This document shows, in pieces, positions 52,658-61,375 of a DNA stretch of 64,000 nucleotides (its first letter is position 1; each line of letters starts with the position of its first letter). The DNA comes from Lentisalinibacter sp037382365 (GTDB taxonomy: Bacteria; Pseudomonadota; Gammaproteobacteria; Steroidobacterales; Woeseiaceae). Below the pieces are notes generated by a model. The model ran no database searches, was not told the origin of the DNA, and saw only the letters and a program-made list of their open reading frames with translations. The position numbers and the translations under genes are program-made. The DNA is taken from positions 1 to 64,000 of the forward strand of contig JARRPZ010000011.1 in assembly GCA_037382365.1 (NCBI GenBank), given 5' to 3'.

Positions 52658-52755
52658 CCGGCTTCCCTCCTGGCCCGTGACCGGACGGGAAAAAGGGTGG
52701 AGCGCGGCCGGACTCGGCCCAGATCACAGCTGCTCACGTCCCGGGCCGCGACGAC

Positions 52756-54054
52756 TCAGTAGCGGTAGTGGTCCGGCTTGTAGGGTCCCTCAACCGGTAC
52801 ACCGATGTAGCGTGCCTGTTCCTCCGTCAGTGTGGTGATGTGCGCGCCGATCTTCTTCAGGTGCAGACGGGCGACTTTCTCATCGAGGTGCTTCGGCAGC
52901 ACGTAGACGCGTTTCTCGTAGTTCTCGGGATGCTGCCAGAGGTCGATCTGGGCCAGTACCTGATTGGTGAAAGAGTTGGACATCACGAAGCTGGGATGGC
53001 CGGTGCCGCAGCCGAGATTCACGAGCCGGCCTTCCGCCAGCAGGATGATGCGCTTGCCGTCGGGGAAGATCACGTGGTCGACCTGGGGCTTGATGTTCTC
53101 CCACTCGAGCTTGCGCAGGTAGGCGACGTCGATCTCGTTATCGAAGTGGCCGATATTGCAGACGATGGCCTGGTCCTTCATCCGCTCCATGTGCTCGCCG
53201 GTGATGATGTGGTAATTACCGGTGGCGCTCACGAAGATATCCGCCTTGTCCACGGCCTCGTCGAGCGTGACGACCCGGTAGCCTTCCATTGCCGCCTGCA
53301 GGGCGCAGATGGGATCGATTTCGGTAATCCAGACGGTCGCGCCGAGCCCGCGCAGACTCTGTGCGCTGCCCTTGCCCACGTCGCCGTAGCCGCAGACGAC
53401 GGCGACCTTGCCGGCGATCATGACGTCGGTGGCCCGCTTGATGGAATCCACCAGCGACTCACGGCAGCCGTACAGGTTGTCGAACTTCGATTTCGTGACC
53501 GAATCGTTGACGTTGATGGCCGGGCACCCGAGGGTGCCGTCGCGTTGCATGTCGTAGAGTCGCTTCACGCCGGACAGCCCGCGGATCTCGTCCAGCAATT
53601 CCGGATGTTTCTCGTGCACCACCTGGGTCAGGTCGCCGCCATCGTCGAGCAGCATGTTCGGCTTCCAGCCATCCGGCCCTGTCAGCGTCTGGTCGATGCA
53701 CCACCAGTATTCCTCCTCCGTCTCGCCTTTCCAGGCGAATACGGGAACACCCGATGCGGCGATCGCTGCGGCAGCATGGTCCTGGGTGGAGAAGATATTG
53801 CAGGACGACCAGCGCACCTCCGCGCCGAGCGCCGTCAGCGTCTCGATCAACACGGCGGTCTGGATGGTCATGTGCAGGCAGCCCGCGATGCGCGCCCCCT
53901 TCAGCGGCTGCTTTTCGGCGAACTCCTCGCGCAGGGCGACAAGTCCCGGCATCTCCGTCTCCGCGATGGCGATTTCCTTGCGGCCCCATTCGGCCAGTCC
54001 GATGTCGGCGACCCGGTAGTCCTGAGAGGGGATCGCGGCAGGATTACTGCTCAT
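52756..54054 (-). CDS. ahcY: S-adenosylhomocysteinase
   Basis: This 432-residue NAD-bound enzyme hydrolyses S-adenosylhomocysteine to adenosine and homocysteine. Features are AGCLHMTIQTAVLIETL, SSCNIFSTQDHAAAAIA, the cofactor-binding GYGDVGKGSAQSLRGLG near 220, and the C-terminal HLKKIGAHITTLTEEQARY and PYKPDHYRY. It lies 66 bases downstream of metK on the same strand, so consumption of SAM-cycle products is genetically grouped. The gap is too short for a SAH riboswitch and shows none. Confidence 0.98.
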   Translation of the reverse strand: MSSNPAAIPSQDYRVADIGLAEWGRKEIAIAETEMPGLVALREEFAEKQPLKGARIAGCLHMTIQTAVLIETLTALGAEVRWSSCNIFSTQDHAAAAIAASGVPVFAWKGETEEEYWWCIDQTLTGPDGWKPNMLLDDGGDLTQVVHEKHPELLDEIRGLSGVKRLYDMQRDGTLGCPAINVNDSVTKSKFDNLYGCRESLVDSIKRATDVMIAGKVAVVCGYGDVGKGSAQSLRGLGATVWITEIDPICALQAAMEGYRVVTLDEAVDKADIFVSATGNYHIITGEHMERMKDQAIVCNIGHFDNEIDVAYLRKLEWENIKPQVDHVIFPDGKRIILLAEGRLVNLGCGTGHPSFVMSNSFTNQVLAQIDLWQHPENYEKRVYVLPKHLDEKVARLHLKKIGAHITTLTEEQARYIGVPVEGPYKPDHYRY

Positions 54055-54120
54055 TGGCTTATTCTCCGTTGATTACTTCCGTGTGTGCCTCTGTTCGTCG
54101 TCGATCCGGCATCGGATGCC

Positions 54121-55281
54121 TCAGGCGGCGACCGCGCCCTTCAGCTTCCCGGCTACGTCGGTCCGTTCCCAGGTGAAGTCCGCATCCATGCGCCCGAAGT
54201 GGCCGTAGGCCGACGTCGGGCGGTAGATCGGCCGCACCAGATCGAGCATCTCCAGGATGCCGTAGGGCGTCAGGTCGAAGTGCTCGCGGACCAGAGCCGT
54301 CAGCTTTTCCTCCGCCACCTTGCCGGTGCCGAACGTGCGTACCGAGATGGATGTCGGCTCTGCCACACCGATGGCATAGGAAACCTGGATTTCGCAGCGC
54401 TCGGCGAGTCCGGCGGCAACGATATTCTTGGCCACGTAGCGGCAGGCGTAGGCTGCGGAGCGGTCCACCTTCGAGGGGTCCTTACCGGAGAATGCGCCGC
54501 CGCCATGCCGGGCGCTGCCGCCGTAGGTGTCGACGATGATCTTCCTTCCGGTCAGGCCGCAGTCCCCCATCGGCCCGCCGATCACGAAGCTGCCCGTTGG
54601 GTTGATGTGGTAGACGGTGTCCTTCGTGAGCCAGTCCGCGGGGAGTACCGGCTTGATGATCTCTTCCATCACGGCCTCGCGCAGGTCGGCCTGGGAGATG
54701 TCCGGTGCGTGCTGGGTGGAGAGGACGACGGCGTCGATGGCGACGGGCTCGTGATCCTCGTAGCGAAAGGTCACCTGACTCTTGGCGTCGGGCCGCAGCC
54801 AGGTCAGGTCGCCGCACTTGCGCACGTCGGCCTGCCGCTTGACGAGGCGGTGGGCGAAGGTGATCGGCGCCGGCATCAGCACGTCGGTCTCGTTCGTGGC
54901 GTAGCCGAACATCAGCCCCTGATCGCCGGCGCCCTGCTGACGCTTGTCTGCCCGGTCCACGCCCTGGGCGATATTCGGGGACTGTTTGCCGATGGCGTTC
55001 AGGACGGCGCAGGATTCGCCGTCGAAGCCCATGTCGGAACTGTTGTAGCCGATGTCGAGGACGACCTCACGGACCAGGGCTTCGATGTCCACCCAGGCCG
55101 ACGTGGTGATCTCGCCCGCGACGATCACCATCCCGGTCTTCACCAGGGTCTCGCAGGCGACTCGCGCTTCGGTGTCGTCCGTGAGGATCGCGTCCAGCAC
55201 GGCGTCGGATATCTGGTCCGCGACCTTGTCGGGGTGTCCTTCGGAAACCGATTCGGAGGTGAAGAGAAAAGCATCGCTCAT
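54121..55281 (-). CDS. metK: S-adenosylmethionine synthetase
   Basis: This 386-residue enzyme makes SAM from Met and ATP. Motifs are FTSESVSEGHPDKVADQISDA at the N-terminus (first 20 residues shown in part), QGAGDQGLMFGYATNET, and the phosphate-binding GGGAFSGKDPSKVDRSAAY. ATG at 55281 is the family start; a frame to 55323 is not needed. A TATAAT lies 34 bases upstream. It is first gene of a probable metK-ahcY operon and divergent from the transketolase gene. Confidence 0.98.
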   Translation of the reverse strand: MSDAFLFTSESVSEGHPDKVADQISDAVLDAILTDDTEARVACETLVKTGMVIVAGEITTSAWVDIEALVREVVLDIGYNSSDMGFDGESCAVLNAIGKQSPNIAQGVDRADKRQQGAGDQGLMFGYATNETDVLMPAPITFAHRLVKRQADVRKCGDLTWLRPDAKSQVTFRYEDHEPVAIDAVVLSTQHAPDISQADLREAVMEEIIKPVLPADWLTKDTVYHINPTGSFVIGGPMGDCGLTGRKIIVDTYGGSARHGGGAFSGKDPSKVDRSAAYACRYVAKNIVAAGLAERCEIQVSYAIGVAEPTSISVRTFGTGKVAEEKLTALVREHFDLTPYGILEMLDLVRPIYRPTSAYGHFGRMDADFTWERTDVAGKLKGAVAA

Positions 55282-55314
55282 GAGGCCGATTCCGCAATCG
55301 AAACGTAATCGAAC

Positions 55315-55320
55315 ATTATA
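55315..55320 (-). promoter_or_regulatory. -10 element of the metK promoter
   Basis: A perfect TATAAT on the minus strand predicts a start about 27 bases before the metK ATG. The -35 at the usual spacing is weak (CGCTCA). The leader is too short for a SAM riboswitch. Confidence 0.6.
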
Positions 55321-55487
55321 CAAGAAGATGTCCTGACTGAGCGCCCTCGGTCACCATAATGCCGGTCCCGGGTCGAGACGAGGGTAGCGCACGGCGGGAA
55401 CTCGGCTACGTCCCGGCAGTGAGACGCCTGCTTGCCGGCACCCCGTCAAAAAGCGAAAATGCGCGCCTCATCGAATGGGGAGAACCG

Positions 55488-57518
55488 ATGCCCAGCACCG
55501 CAGAAGAGATGCACGCCGGCCGGCCGTCGCGGCGGGACCTGGCCAACGCGCTGCGTGCCCTCGCCATGGATGCGGTCCAGGCCGCCAATTCGGGACACCC
55601 GGGCATGCCGATGGGCATGGCGGACATCGCCGAGGTGCTGTGGAGTGACTTCCTGCGCCACAATCCCGCCAATCCCCGCTGGGATAACCGGGACCGATTC
55701 GTGCTCTCGAACGGTCACGGCTCGATGCTCCTCTACGGGCTCCTGCATCTCACCGGCTACGATCTGGACCTCGACGAGCTCAGGAATTTCCGTCAACTCG
55801 GGTACCGCACGGCAGGCCATCCGGAGAGGGAACCGGATCTCGGCATCGAGACCACGACGGGCCCGCTGGGGCAGGGCCTGGCGAACGGGGTGGGTATGGC
55901 CCTCGCCGAACGGATGCTCGCGTCCCGCTACAATCGGCCGGATCTGCCCATCGTCGACCATCACACCTACGTATTCCTGGGCGATGGCTGCCTCATGGAG
56001 GGCATCTCCCATGAGGCCTGTTCCCTCGCCGGCACGCTCGGCCTGGGGAAACTCGTCTGCCTCTACGACCAGAACGGGATATCCATCGACGGCGAGGTCG
56101 AGTCCTGGTTCACGGACGATACGCCGGGTCGGTTCGTCGCCTACGGCTGGCAGGTCATCCCCGATGTCGACGGCCACGATCCGGTGGCGATCGCCGGGGC
56201 ACTGGAAGCGGCGCGCGCCGAGACGGAGCGTCCGACACTCATCTGCTGTCGCACCGTGATCGGCTACGGTGCGCCCCACAAACAGGGGACGGCGGATACG
56301 CACGGCGCTCCGCTCGGGGAAGACGAGATAGCGGCGGCCCGGGACGAACTCGGCTGGCACTACCCCCCGTTCGAGATCCCGGAGGCGGTCCGTGAAGCCT
56401 GGGACGCCCGGGAACGAGGCGTCGAGGCGGAAGCGGACTGGGATCGGCTGTTCGAGCGCTACCGGGAGGCGCACCCGGAGGCGGCCGCCGAATACCGCCG
56501 TGTGATGGCGGGCGAACTGCCGGCGGACTGGGCGGACAAGGCCGACGCGGCCATCGCCACGATCGCGGCGGCCGGCGCGAAGGTCGCGACCCGCAAGGCC
56601 TCCCAGATCGCGCTGAATGCGTTCGCGCCGCACCTGCCGGAGCTGATGGGCGGTTCCGCGGATCTGACCGGTTCCAACAATACCTGGCACGACGGTTCCC
56701 GGGCCGTGAACGCGGAGGATGCATCCGGTAACTACGTGTACTTCGGCGTGCGGGAATTCGCCATGACGGCGATCTCCAACGGCATCGCGCTGCACGGCGG
56801 CCTGCGGCCGTATTGCGGCACGTTTCTCGTGTTCTCCGACTACGCCCGCAACGCCGTGCGCATGGCGTCGCTCATGAAAGTGCCGACGATCCTGGTCTAC
56901 ACACACGATTCGATCGGTCTCGGCGAAGACGGACCCACGCACCAGCCCGTCGAACACCTGGCGAGCCTGCGCCTCATTCCCGGGATGGACGTGTGGCGCC
57001 CATGCGATACCGTCGAGACCGCTGTTGCCTGGCGTGCCGCGCTGGAGCGCGGTGACGGCCCGACTTCGCTGGTGCTGACGCGGCAGGGGCTACCGCATCA
57101 GGAACGCTCGGCGGCCCAGATGGATGCCATCGCCCGCGGCGGTTATGTTCTCCGGGACGGTGACGGCGAGGCCGATATCATCTTCATCGCGACGGGGTCC
57201 GAAGTGGCGCTCGCGATGGGCGCTGCGGAGATTCTCTCTTCCGACGCTGTGTCCGTGCGGGTCGTCTCCATGCCCTCGTGCGAGGTCTTCGATCGCCAGG
57301 ACGCGGCCTGGCGGGAGAGCGTGCTGCCCTCGGCGGTGAGCCGGCGCGTGGCGATCGAGGCGGGTGCCACCCAGGGGTGGTGGCGATATGTGGGCAGTGC
57401 GGGCGCGGTGATCGGCATCGACCGGTTCGGCGAATCGGCTCCGGCAGCAGAATTGTTCGAAAAGTTCGGCTTCTCGGTGGAGAATGTAGTGGCGGTGGCA
57501 CGCAGGCTGGGCGCCTGA
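55488..57518 (+). CDS. tkt: Transketolase
   Basis: This 676-residue thiamine-diphosphate enzyme transfers two-carbon ketol units in the pentose-phosphate (and Calvin) pathway. It shows ALAMDAVQAANSGHPGMPMG, SNGHGSMLLYGLLHLTGYDL, TTGPLGQGLANGVGMA, the ThDP/Mg motif GDGCLMEGISHEA, and VYTHDSIGLGEDGPTHQPVE. The ATG at 55488 has GGGGAG 6 bases upstream. It starts the run tkt-gap-pgk-pyk, all on the plus strand. Confidence 0.98.
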   Translation: MPSTAEEMHAGRPSRRDLANALRALAMDAVQAANSGHPGMPMGMADIAEVLWSDFLRHNPANPRWDNRDRFVLSNGHGSMLLYGLLHLTGYDLDLDELRNFRQLGYRTAGHPEREPDLGIETTTGPLGQGLANGVGMALAERMLASRYNRPDLPIVDHHTYVFLGDGCLMEGISHEACSLAGTLGLGKLVCLYDQNGISIDGEVESWFTDDTPGRFVAYGWQVIPDVDGHDPVAIAGALEAARAETERPTLICCRTVIGYGAPHKQGTADTHGAPLGEDEIAAARDELGWHYPPFEIPEAVREAWDARERGVEAEADWDRLFERYREAHPEAAAEYRRVMAGELPADWADKADAAIATIAAAGAKVATRKASQIALNAFAPHLPELMGGSADLTGSNNTWHDGSRAVNAEDASGNYVYFGVREFAMTAISNGIALHGGLRPYCGTFLVFSDYARNAVRMASLMKVPTILVYTHDSIGLGEDGPTHQPVEHLASLRLIPGMDVWRPCDTVETAVAWRAALERGDGPTSLVLTRQGLPHQERSAAQMDAIARGGYVLRDGDGEADIIFIATGSEVALAMGAAEILSSDAVSVRVVSMPSCEVFDRQDAAWRESVLPSAVSRRVAIEAGATQGWWRYVGSAGAVIGIDRFGESAPAAELFEKFGFSVENVVAVARRLGA

Positions 57519-57582
57519 TCTTCGGCCGTCGCAACGCTGTTTCACGCAGGCGCGCACACGCGCGCCACAGCAGGAGGAATCA

Positions 57583-58596
57583 ATGACTATCAAGCTGGGC
57601 ATCAACGGGTACGGCCGTATCGGCCGCATGGTCCTGCGTGCGCTGTACGAGAGCAATCGCCGGACGGAGCTGGAGATCGTCGGCATCAACGATCTCGGCG
57701 ACGCGGAGACGAACGCGTACCTGACCCGCTACGACACGGCCCACGGCAAGTTCCCGGGTACGGTGGAAGTGCAGGACGACGCTATGATCGTGAACGGGGA
57801 CCGCATCCGCGTGATGGCCGAGCGGGACCCCGCCAAGCTGCCGTGGGGGGAACTCGGTGCCGACATCGTGCTCGAGTGCACGGGCCTGTTCCGCACGAAG
57901 GAGAAGGCCTCGGCCCATATCAAGGCCGGTGCCCGCAAAGTACTCATCTCCGCGCCCGCCGGGGGCGATGCCGACGCCACCATCGTGTACGGCGTGAACC
58001 ACGATACCCTGTCTGCGGACGACGAAGTGGTCTCGAACGCTTCCTGCACGACGAATTGTCTGGCGCCCCTGGTGAAGCCGCTGCACGACACGATCGGCGT
58101 GGAGCACGGCATCATGACCACCATCCATGCCTACACCAACGACCAGGTGCTCACCGATGTCTACCACAAGGACCTGCGTCGGGCGCGCTCGGCGACGATG
58201 TCCATGATCCCGACCAAGACCGGAGCGGCGGCCGCCGTGGGCCTGGTGCTGCCCGACCTGCAGGGCAAGCTGGACGGCTTCGCCGTGCGCGTGCCGACGA
58301 TCAATGTGTCGATGGTCGATCTGAGCTTCGTGGCTTCCCGCGAGACCAGCAAGGAGGAGATCGACAAGATCCTGAAAGAGGCCAGCGAAGGGGAACTCAA
58401 GGGTATCCTCGCTTACAATGATGCGCCGCTCGTGTCCGTCGACTTCAATCACGACCCCGCCTCGTCGACCTACGATGCTACGCTCACCAAAGTCATGCAG
58501 GGCACGCTGGTCAAGGTGTGCGCCTGGTACGACAACGAATGGGGTTTCTCCAACCGCATGCTCGACACCGCTCTGGCGCTGGCCAGGGCCGGCTGA
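57583..58596 (+). CDS. gap: Glyceraldehyde-3-phosphate dehydrogenase, type I
   Basis: This 337-residue enzyme oxidises glyceraldehyde 3-phosphate. It has GINGYGRIGRMVLRAL, GINDLGD with the Asp that favours NAD over NADP, the active site SNASCTTNCLAP with the catalytic Cys near residue 155, and the C-terminal WYDNEWGFSNRM. The gene lies 64 bases after tkt and 84 bases before pgk. AGGAGG precedes the ATG. Confidence 0.97.
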   Translation: MTIKLGINGYGRIGRMVLRALYESNRRTELEIVGINDLGDAETNAYLTRYDTAHGKFPGTVEVQDDAMIVNGDRIRVMAERDPAKLPWGELGADIVLECTGLFRTKEKASAHIKAGARKVLISAPAGGDADATIVYGVNHDTLSADDEVVSNASCTTNCLAPLVKPLHDTIGVEHGIMTTIHAYTNDQVLTDVYHKDLRRARSATMSMIPTKTGAAAAVGLVLPDLQGKLDGFAVRVPTINVSMVDLSFVASRETSKEEIDKILKEASEGELKGILAYNDAPLVSVDFNHDPASSTYDATLTKVMQGTLVKVCAWYDNEWGFSNRMLDTALALARAG

Positions 58597-58680
58597 ACAA
58601 ACACTGCGCGGCAGGAGCGGGACCGGCGGCGTCATCGCGGCGCCGCCCCGCCCGTTCCGGCGTCGCCAGGGAGTTCGCGA

Positions 58681-59859
58681 ATGACTATCCTGAAGATGGC
58701 GGATCTCGACCTGCGAGGGAAGCGGGTGCTGATCCGTGAAGATCTGAACGTGCCGCTCGAGGACGGGCGGATCACTTCCGACACGCGCATCCGCGCGGCG
58801 CTGGACGGCATACGAGCCGCCAGAGATGCCGGTGCCGCGGTGATCGTGATGTCACATCTCGGCCGGCCGAAGGAGGGCAGCGCGCAGCCCGAGTTCTCCC
58901 TCGCACCGGTGGCCGCGAGGCTGGGTGAACTGCTCGGCACGGAAGTGCGGCTGGTGGCGGACTGGCTGGAAGGCGTCGACGTCGCCCCGGGCGACGTCGT
59001 GCTGGCCGAGAACGTGCGCTTCCAGGTCGGCGAGAAGGCCTGTGAGGAGAGTCTGTCGCGACGCATGGCGGCGCTGTGCGACGTCTTCGTGATGGACGCC
59101 TTCGGCACCGCCCATCGCGCCCAGGCCAGCACCTATGGTGTGGCGGAATACGCACCCGTCGCCTGTGCCGGGCCGCTCCTCGCCAGGGAACTCGAGGCGC
59201 TCGCCAAAGTGATGCAGACGCCGGCGGCACCGGTCGTGGCGATCGTCGGCGGGTCCAAGGTATCGACCAAGCTGTCGGTGCTCGAGGCGCTGGTCGATAA
59301 AGTGGATCATCTGATCGTGGGTGGCGGTATCGCGAATACGTTCATCGCCGCGGCGGGTCATGAGGTCGGCCGGTCGCTTTACGAAGCGGACATGGTCGCG
59401 ATCGCGAAGCGGCTCGCGGCATCCACCGCGAACCGGGCGGATATCCCGGTTCCGAGCGACGTCGTCGTGGCCCGCGAGTTCGATGCCGCGGCGGAGGCCG
59501 ACGTGAAGCCGGTGGAGTCCGTGGCTGACGACGAGATGATCATGGATATCGGTCCGGACACGGCGGAAAAATTCGCCGGCATCATCGCCGAGGCCGGCAC
59601 GGTGGTGTGGAACGGGCCGGTCGGTGTATTCGAGTTCGATCAGTTTGGTGAGGGCACGCGCATCCTCGCCCAGGCCATCGCGGACAGCGACGCCTTCTCC
59701 GTTGCCGGTGGAGGGGACACGCTGGCAGCGATCGAGAAGTACGGTGTCGCCGACGGGATCTCCTATATCTCGACGGGCGGCGGTGCGTTTCTGGAGTTCC
59801 TCGAGGGCAAGACCCTGCCCGCCGTCGCCATCCTGGAAGAGCGGGCGGCCCAGGCCTGA
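58681..59859 (+). CDS. pgk: Phosphoglycerate kinase
   Basis: This 392-residue glycolytic kinase makes ATP from 1,3-bisphosphoglycerate. Key segments are KRVLIREDLNVPLEDGRI, VMSHLGRPKEG, LAENVRFQVGEKACEE, VAIVGGSKVSTKLSVL and the hinge/ATP site GPVGVFEFDQFGEGT, then GGGDTLAAIEKYG and STGGGAFLEFLEGK. It lies between gap and pyk on the same strand. Confidence 0.98.
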   Translation: MTILKMADLDLRGKRVLIREDLNVPLEDGRITSDTRIRAALDGIRAARDAGAAVIVMSHLGRPKEGSAQPEFSLAPVAARLGELLGTEVRLVADWLEGVDVAPGDVVLAENVRFQVGEKACEESLSRRMAALCDVFVMDAFGTAHRAQASTYGVAEYAPVACAGPLLARELEALAKVMQTPAAPVVAIVGGSKVSTKLSVLEALVDKVDHLIVGGGIANTFIAAAGHEVGRSLYEADMVAIAKRLAASTANRADIPVPSDVVVAREFDAAAEADVKPVESVADDEMIMDIGPDTAEKFAGIIAEAGTVVWNGPVGVFEFDQFGEGTRILAQAIADSDAFSVAGGGDTLAAIEKYGVADGISYISTGGGAFLEFLEGKTLPAVAILEERAAQA

Positions 59860-59941
59860 GGCCGCAGCCGGGAAACCCGGCCTGCGAGGCAGGGCGGGCG
59901 CTATGCGATAATCCGTGCGCCTCGGACACGGAGAGTTTATC

Positions 59942-61375
59942 GTGAGACGCACGAAAATCGTGGCGACGCTCGGTCCGGCGACGGACGAGCCCGAGCGGCT
60001 GAGACAGATCATAGATGCCGGCATGGACGTCGCCCGCCTGAATTTCTCACACGGCACCGATTCCGATGTCCGGGATCGGGCGGCGACCCTGCGTCGCGTG
60101 GCGGAGGAGTCCGGACGTTACGTTGCCCTGCTGGGTGACCTGCAGGGACCGAAAATACGGATACGCCGGTTCCAGAACGGCAGCGCCAGGCTCGATCGCG
60201 GAGACAGTTTCTTCCTCGACCCGGATCTCGACGCGGACGCCGGCACCCAGGCCGGTGTGGGCATCGCCTACGACCGCCTCGCCGCGGACGTCGACCCGGA
60301 AGACGTCCTGTTGCTGAATGACGGTCACATCGAACTGGAAGTGACCGCCATCGAGGGGAACCGGGTACACACGCGAGTGCTCGTCGGCGGTGTCCTGTCG
60401 GACCACAAGGGCATCAACCGGCGTGGCGGCGGCCTGTCTGCCTCGGCGCTGACCGAGAAAGACCTGGCCGATATCCGGCTGGCGGCGGCGCTCGAATGCG
60501 ATTATCTGGCCGTCTCGTTCGTGCGCAGCGCGAAAGACGTCGAGGAGACCAGGAGGCTGTTCCGGGAGGCCGGCGGGCACGGCCTGATCGTCGCCAAGAT
60601 CGAGCGTGCCGAGGCAGTAGCGGACATCGAGTCGATCGTCGAGGCAGCCGATGTCGTGATGGTGGCACGGGGCGACCTCGGGGTGGAGGTCGGCTTCGCC
60701 GAACTGACCGGCCTGCAGAAGCGCATCATCCGCCTCACGCGCCAGAACAACCGCGTCGCCATCACCGCGACCCAGATGATGGAGTCGATGATCTCCAGCG
60801 CGATGCCGACGCGCGCGGAGGTCTCCGACGTGGCCAATGCCGTCATGGACGGTACCGACGCGGTCATGTTGTCGGCCGAGACGGCGGTAGGTGAATTTCC
60901 GGTCGAGGCCGTCAGCGCGATGGCCGCGGTCTGCGAAGGCGCGGAGAAATATTCATCCTCCGCTTCCCGGCGGCGTCAGCGCATCGACGACGACTTCCGT
61001 TACGTGGACGAGGCTATCGCCATGGCCGTCATGTACACGGCGAACCACCTGGCCGTGAAGGCCATCATCGCGTTGACCGAATCCGGGTCGACGGCGCTCT
61101 GGATGTCGCGCGTCCGGTCGGACATCCCGATCTATGCTTTCACGCGCCACGCGAGCACGAGGCGGCGGGTGGTGCTCTACCGCGGGGTGTACCCCGTGTC
61201 CTTCGACATCACCCATGCGAATTCGCAGACCCTGTACCAGGAGATCTTCGGCCTGATGCTCGACCGGGAACTGGTCGAAGAAGGTGATCTGGTGATATTC
61301 ACCAAGGGAGATCTGACCGGCGTGGAAGGTGGTACGAATGCAATGAAGATTCTGCGCGTCGCGCGGGGTGGATGA
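59942..61375 (+). CDS. pyk: Pyruvate kinase
   Basis: This 477-residue enzyme converts PEP and ADP to pyruvate and ATP. It opens with RRTKIVATLGPATDEPERL and has MDVARLNFSHGT, the substrate and Mg site KIERAEAV plus MVARGDLGVEVGF, and TATQMMESMI. GTG at 59942 has GGAGAG 6 bases upstream; a frame back to 59915 is less likely. Its last 8 bases overlap the start of the penicillin-acylase gene. Confidence 0.97.
   Translation: MRRTKIVATLGPATDEPERLRQIIDAGMDVARLNFSHGTDSDVRDRAATLRRVAEESGRYVALLGDLQGPKIRIRRFQNGSARLDRGDSFFLDPDLDADAGTQAGVGIAYDRLAADVDPEDVLLLNDGHIELEVTAIEGNRVHTRVLVGGVLSDHKGINRRGGGLSASALTEKDLADIRLAAALECDYLAVSFVRSAKDVEETRRLFREAGGHGLIVAKIERAEAVADIESIVEAADVVMVARGDLGVEVGFAELTGLQKRIIRLTRQNNRVAITATQMMESMISSAMPTRAEVSDVANAVMDGTDAVMLSAETAVGEFPVEAVSAMAAVCEGAEKYSSSASRRRQRIDDDFRYVDEAIAMAVMYTANHLAVKAIIALTESGSTALWMSRVRSDIPIYAFTRHASTRRRVVLYRGVYPVSFDITHANSQTLYQEIFGLMLDRELVEEGDLVIFTKGDLTGVEGGTNAMKILRVARGG

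Noticed and set aside
54055..54120. SAH riboswitch before ahcY
   Set aside because: Only 66 bases separate metK and ahcY and the conserved SAH-aptamer elements are not seen; only a small GGCATC/GATGCC hairpin is present.
55282..55487. SAM riboswitch before metK
   Set aside because: The likely transcript start is about 27 bases from the ATG, leaving no room for an aptamer.
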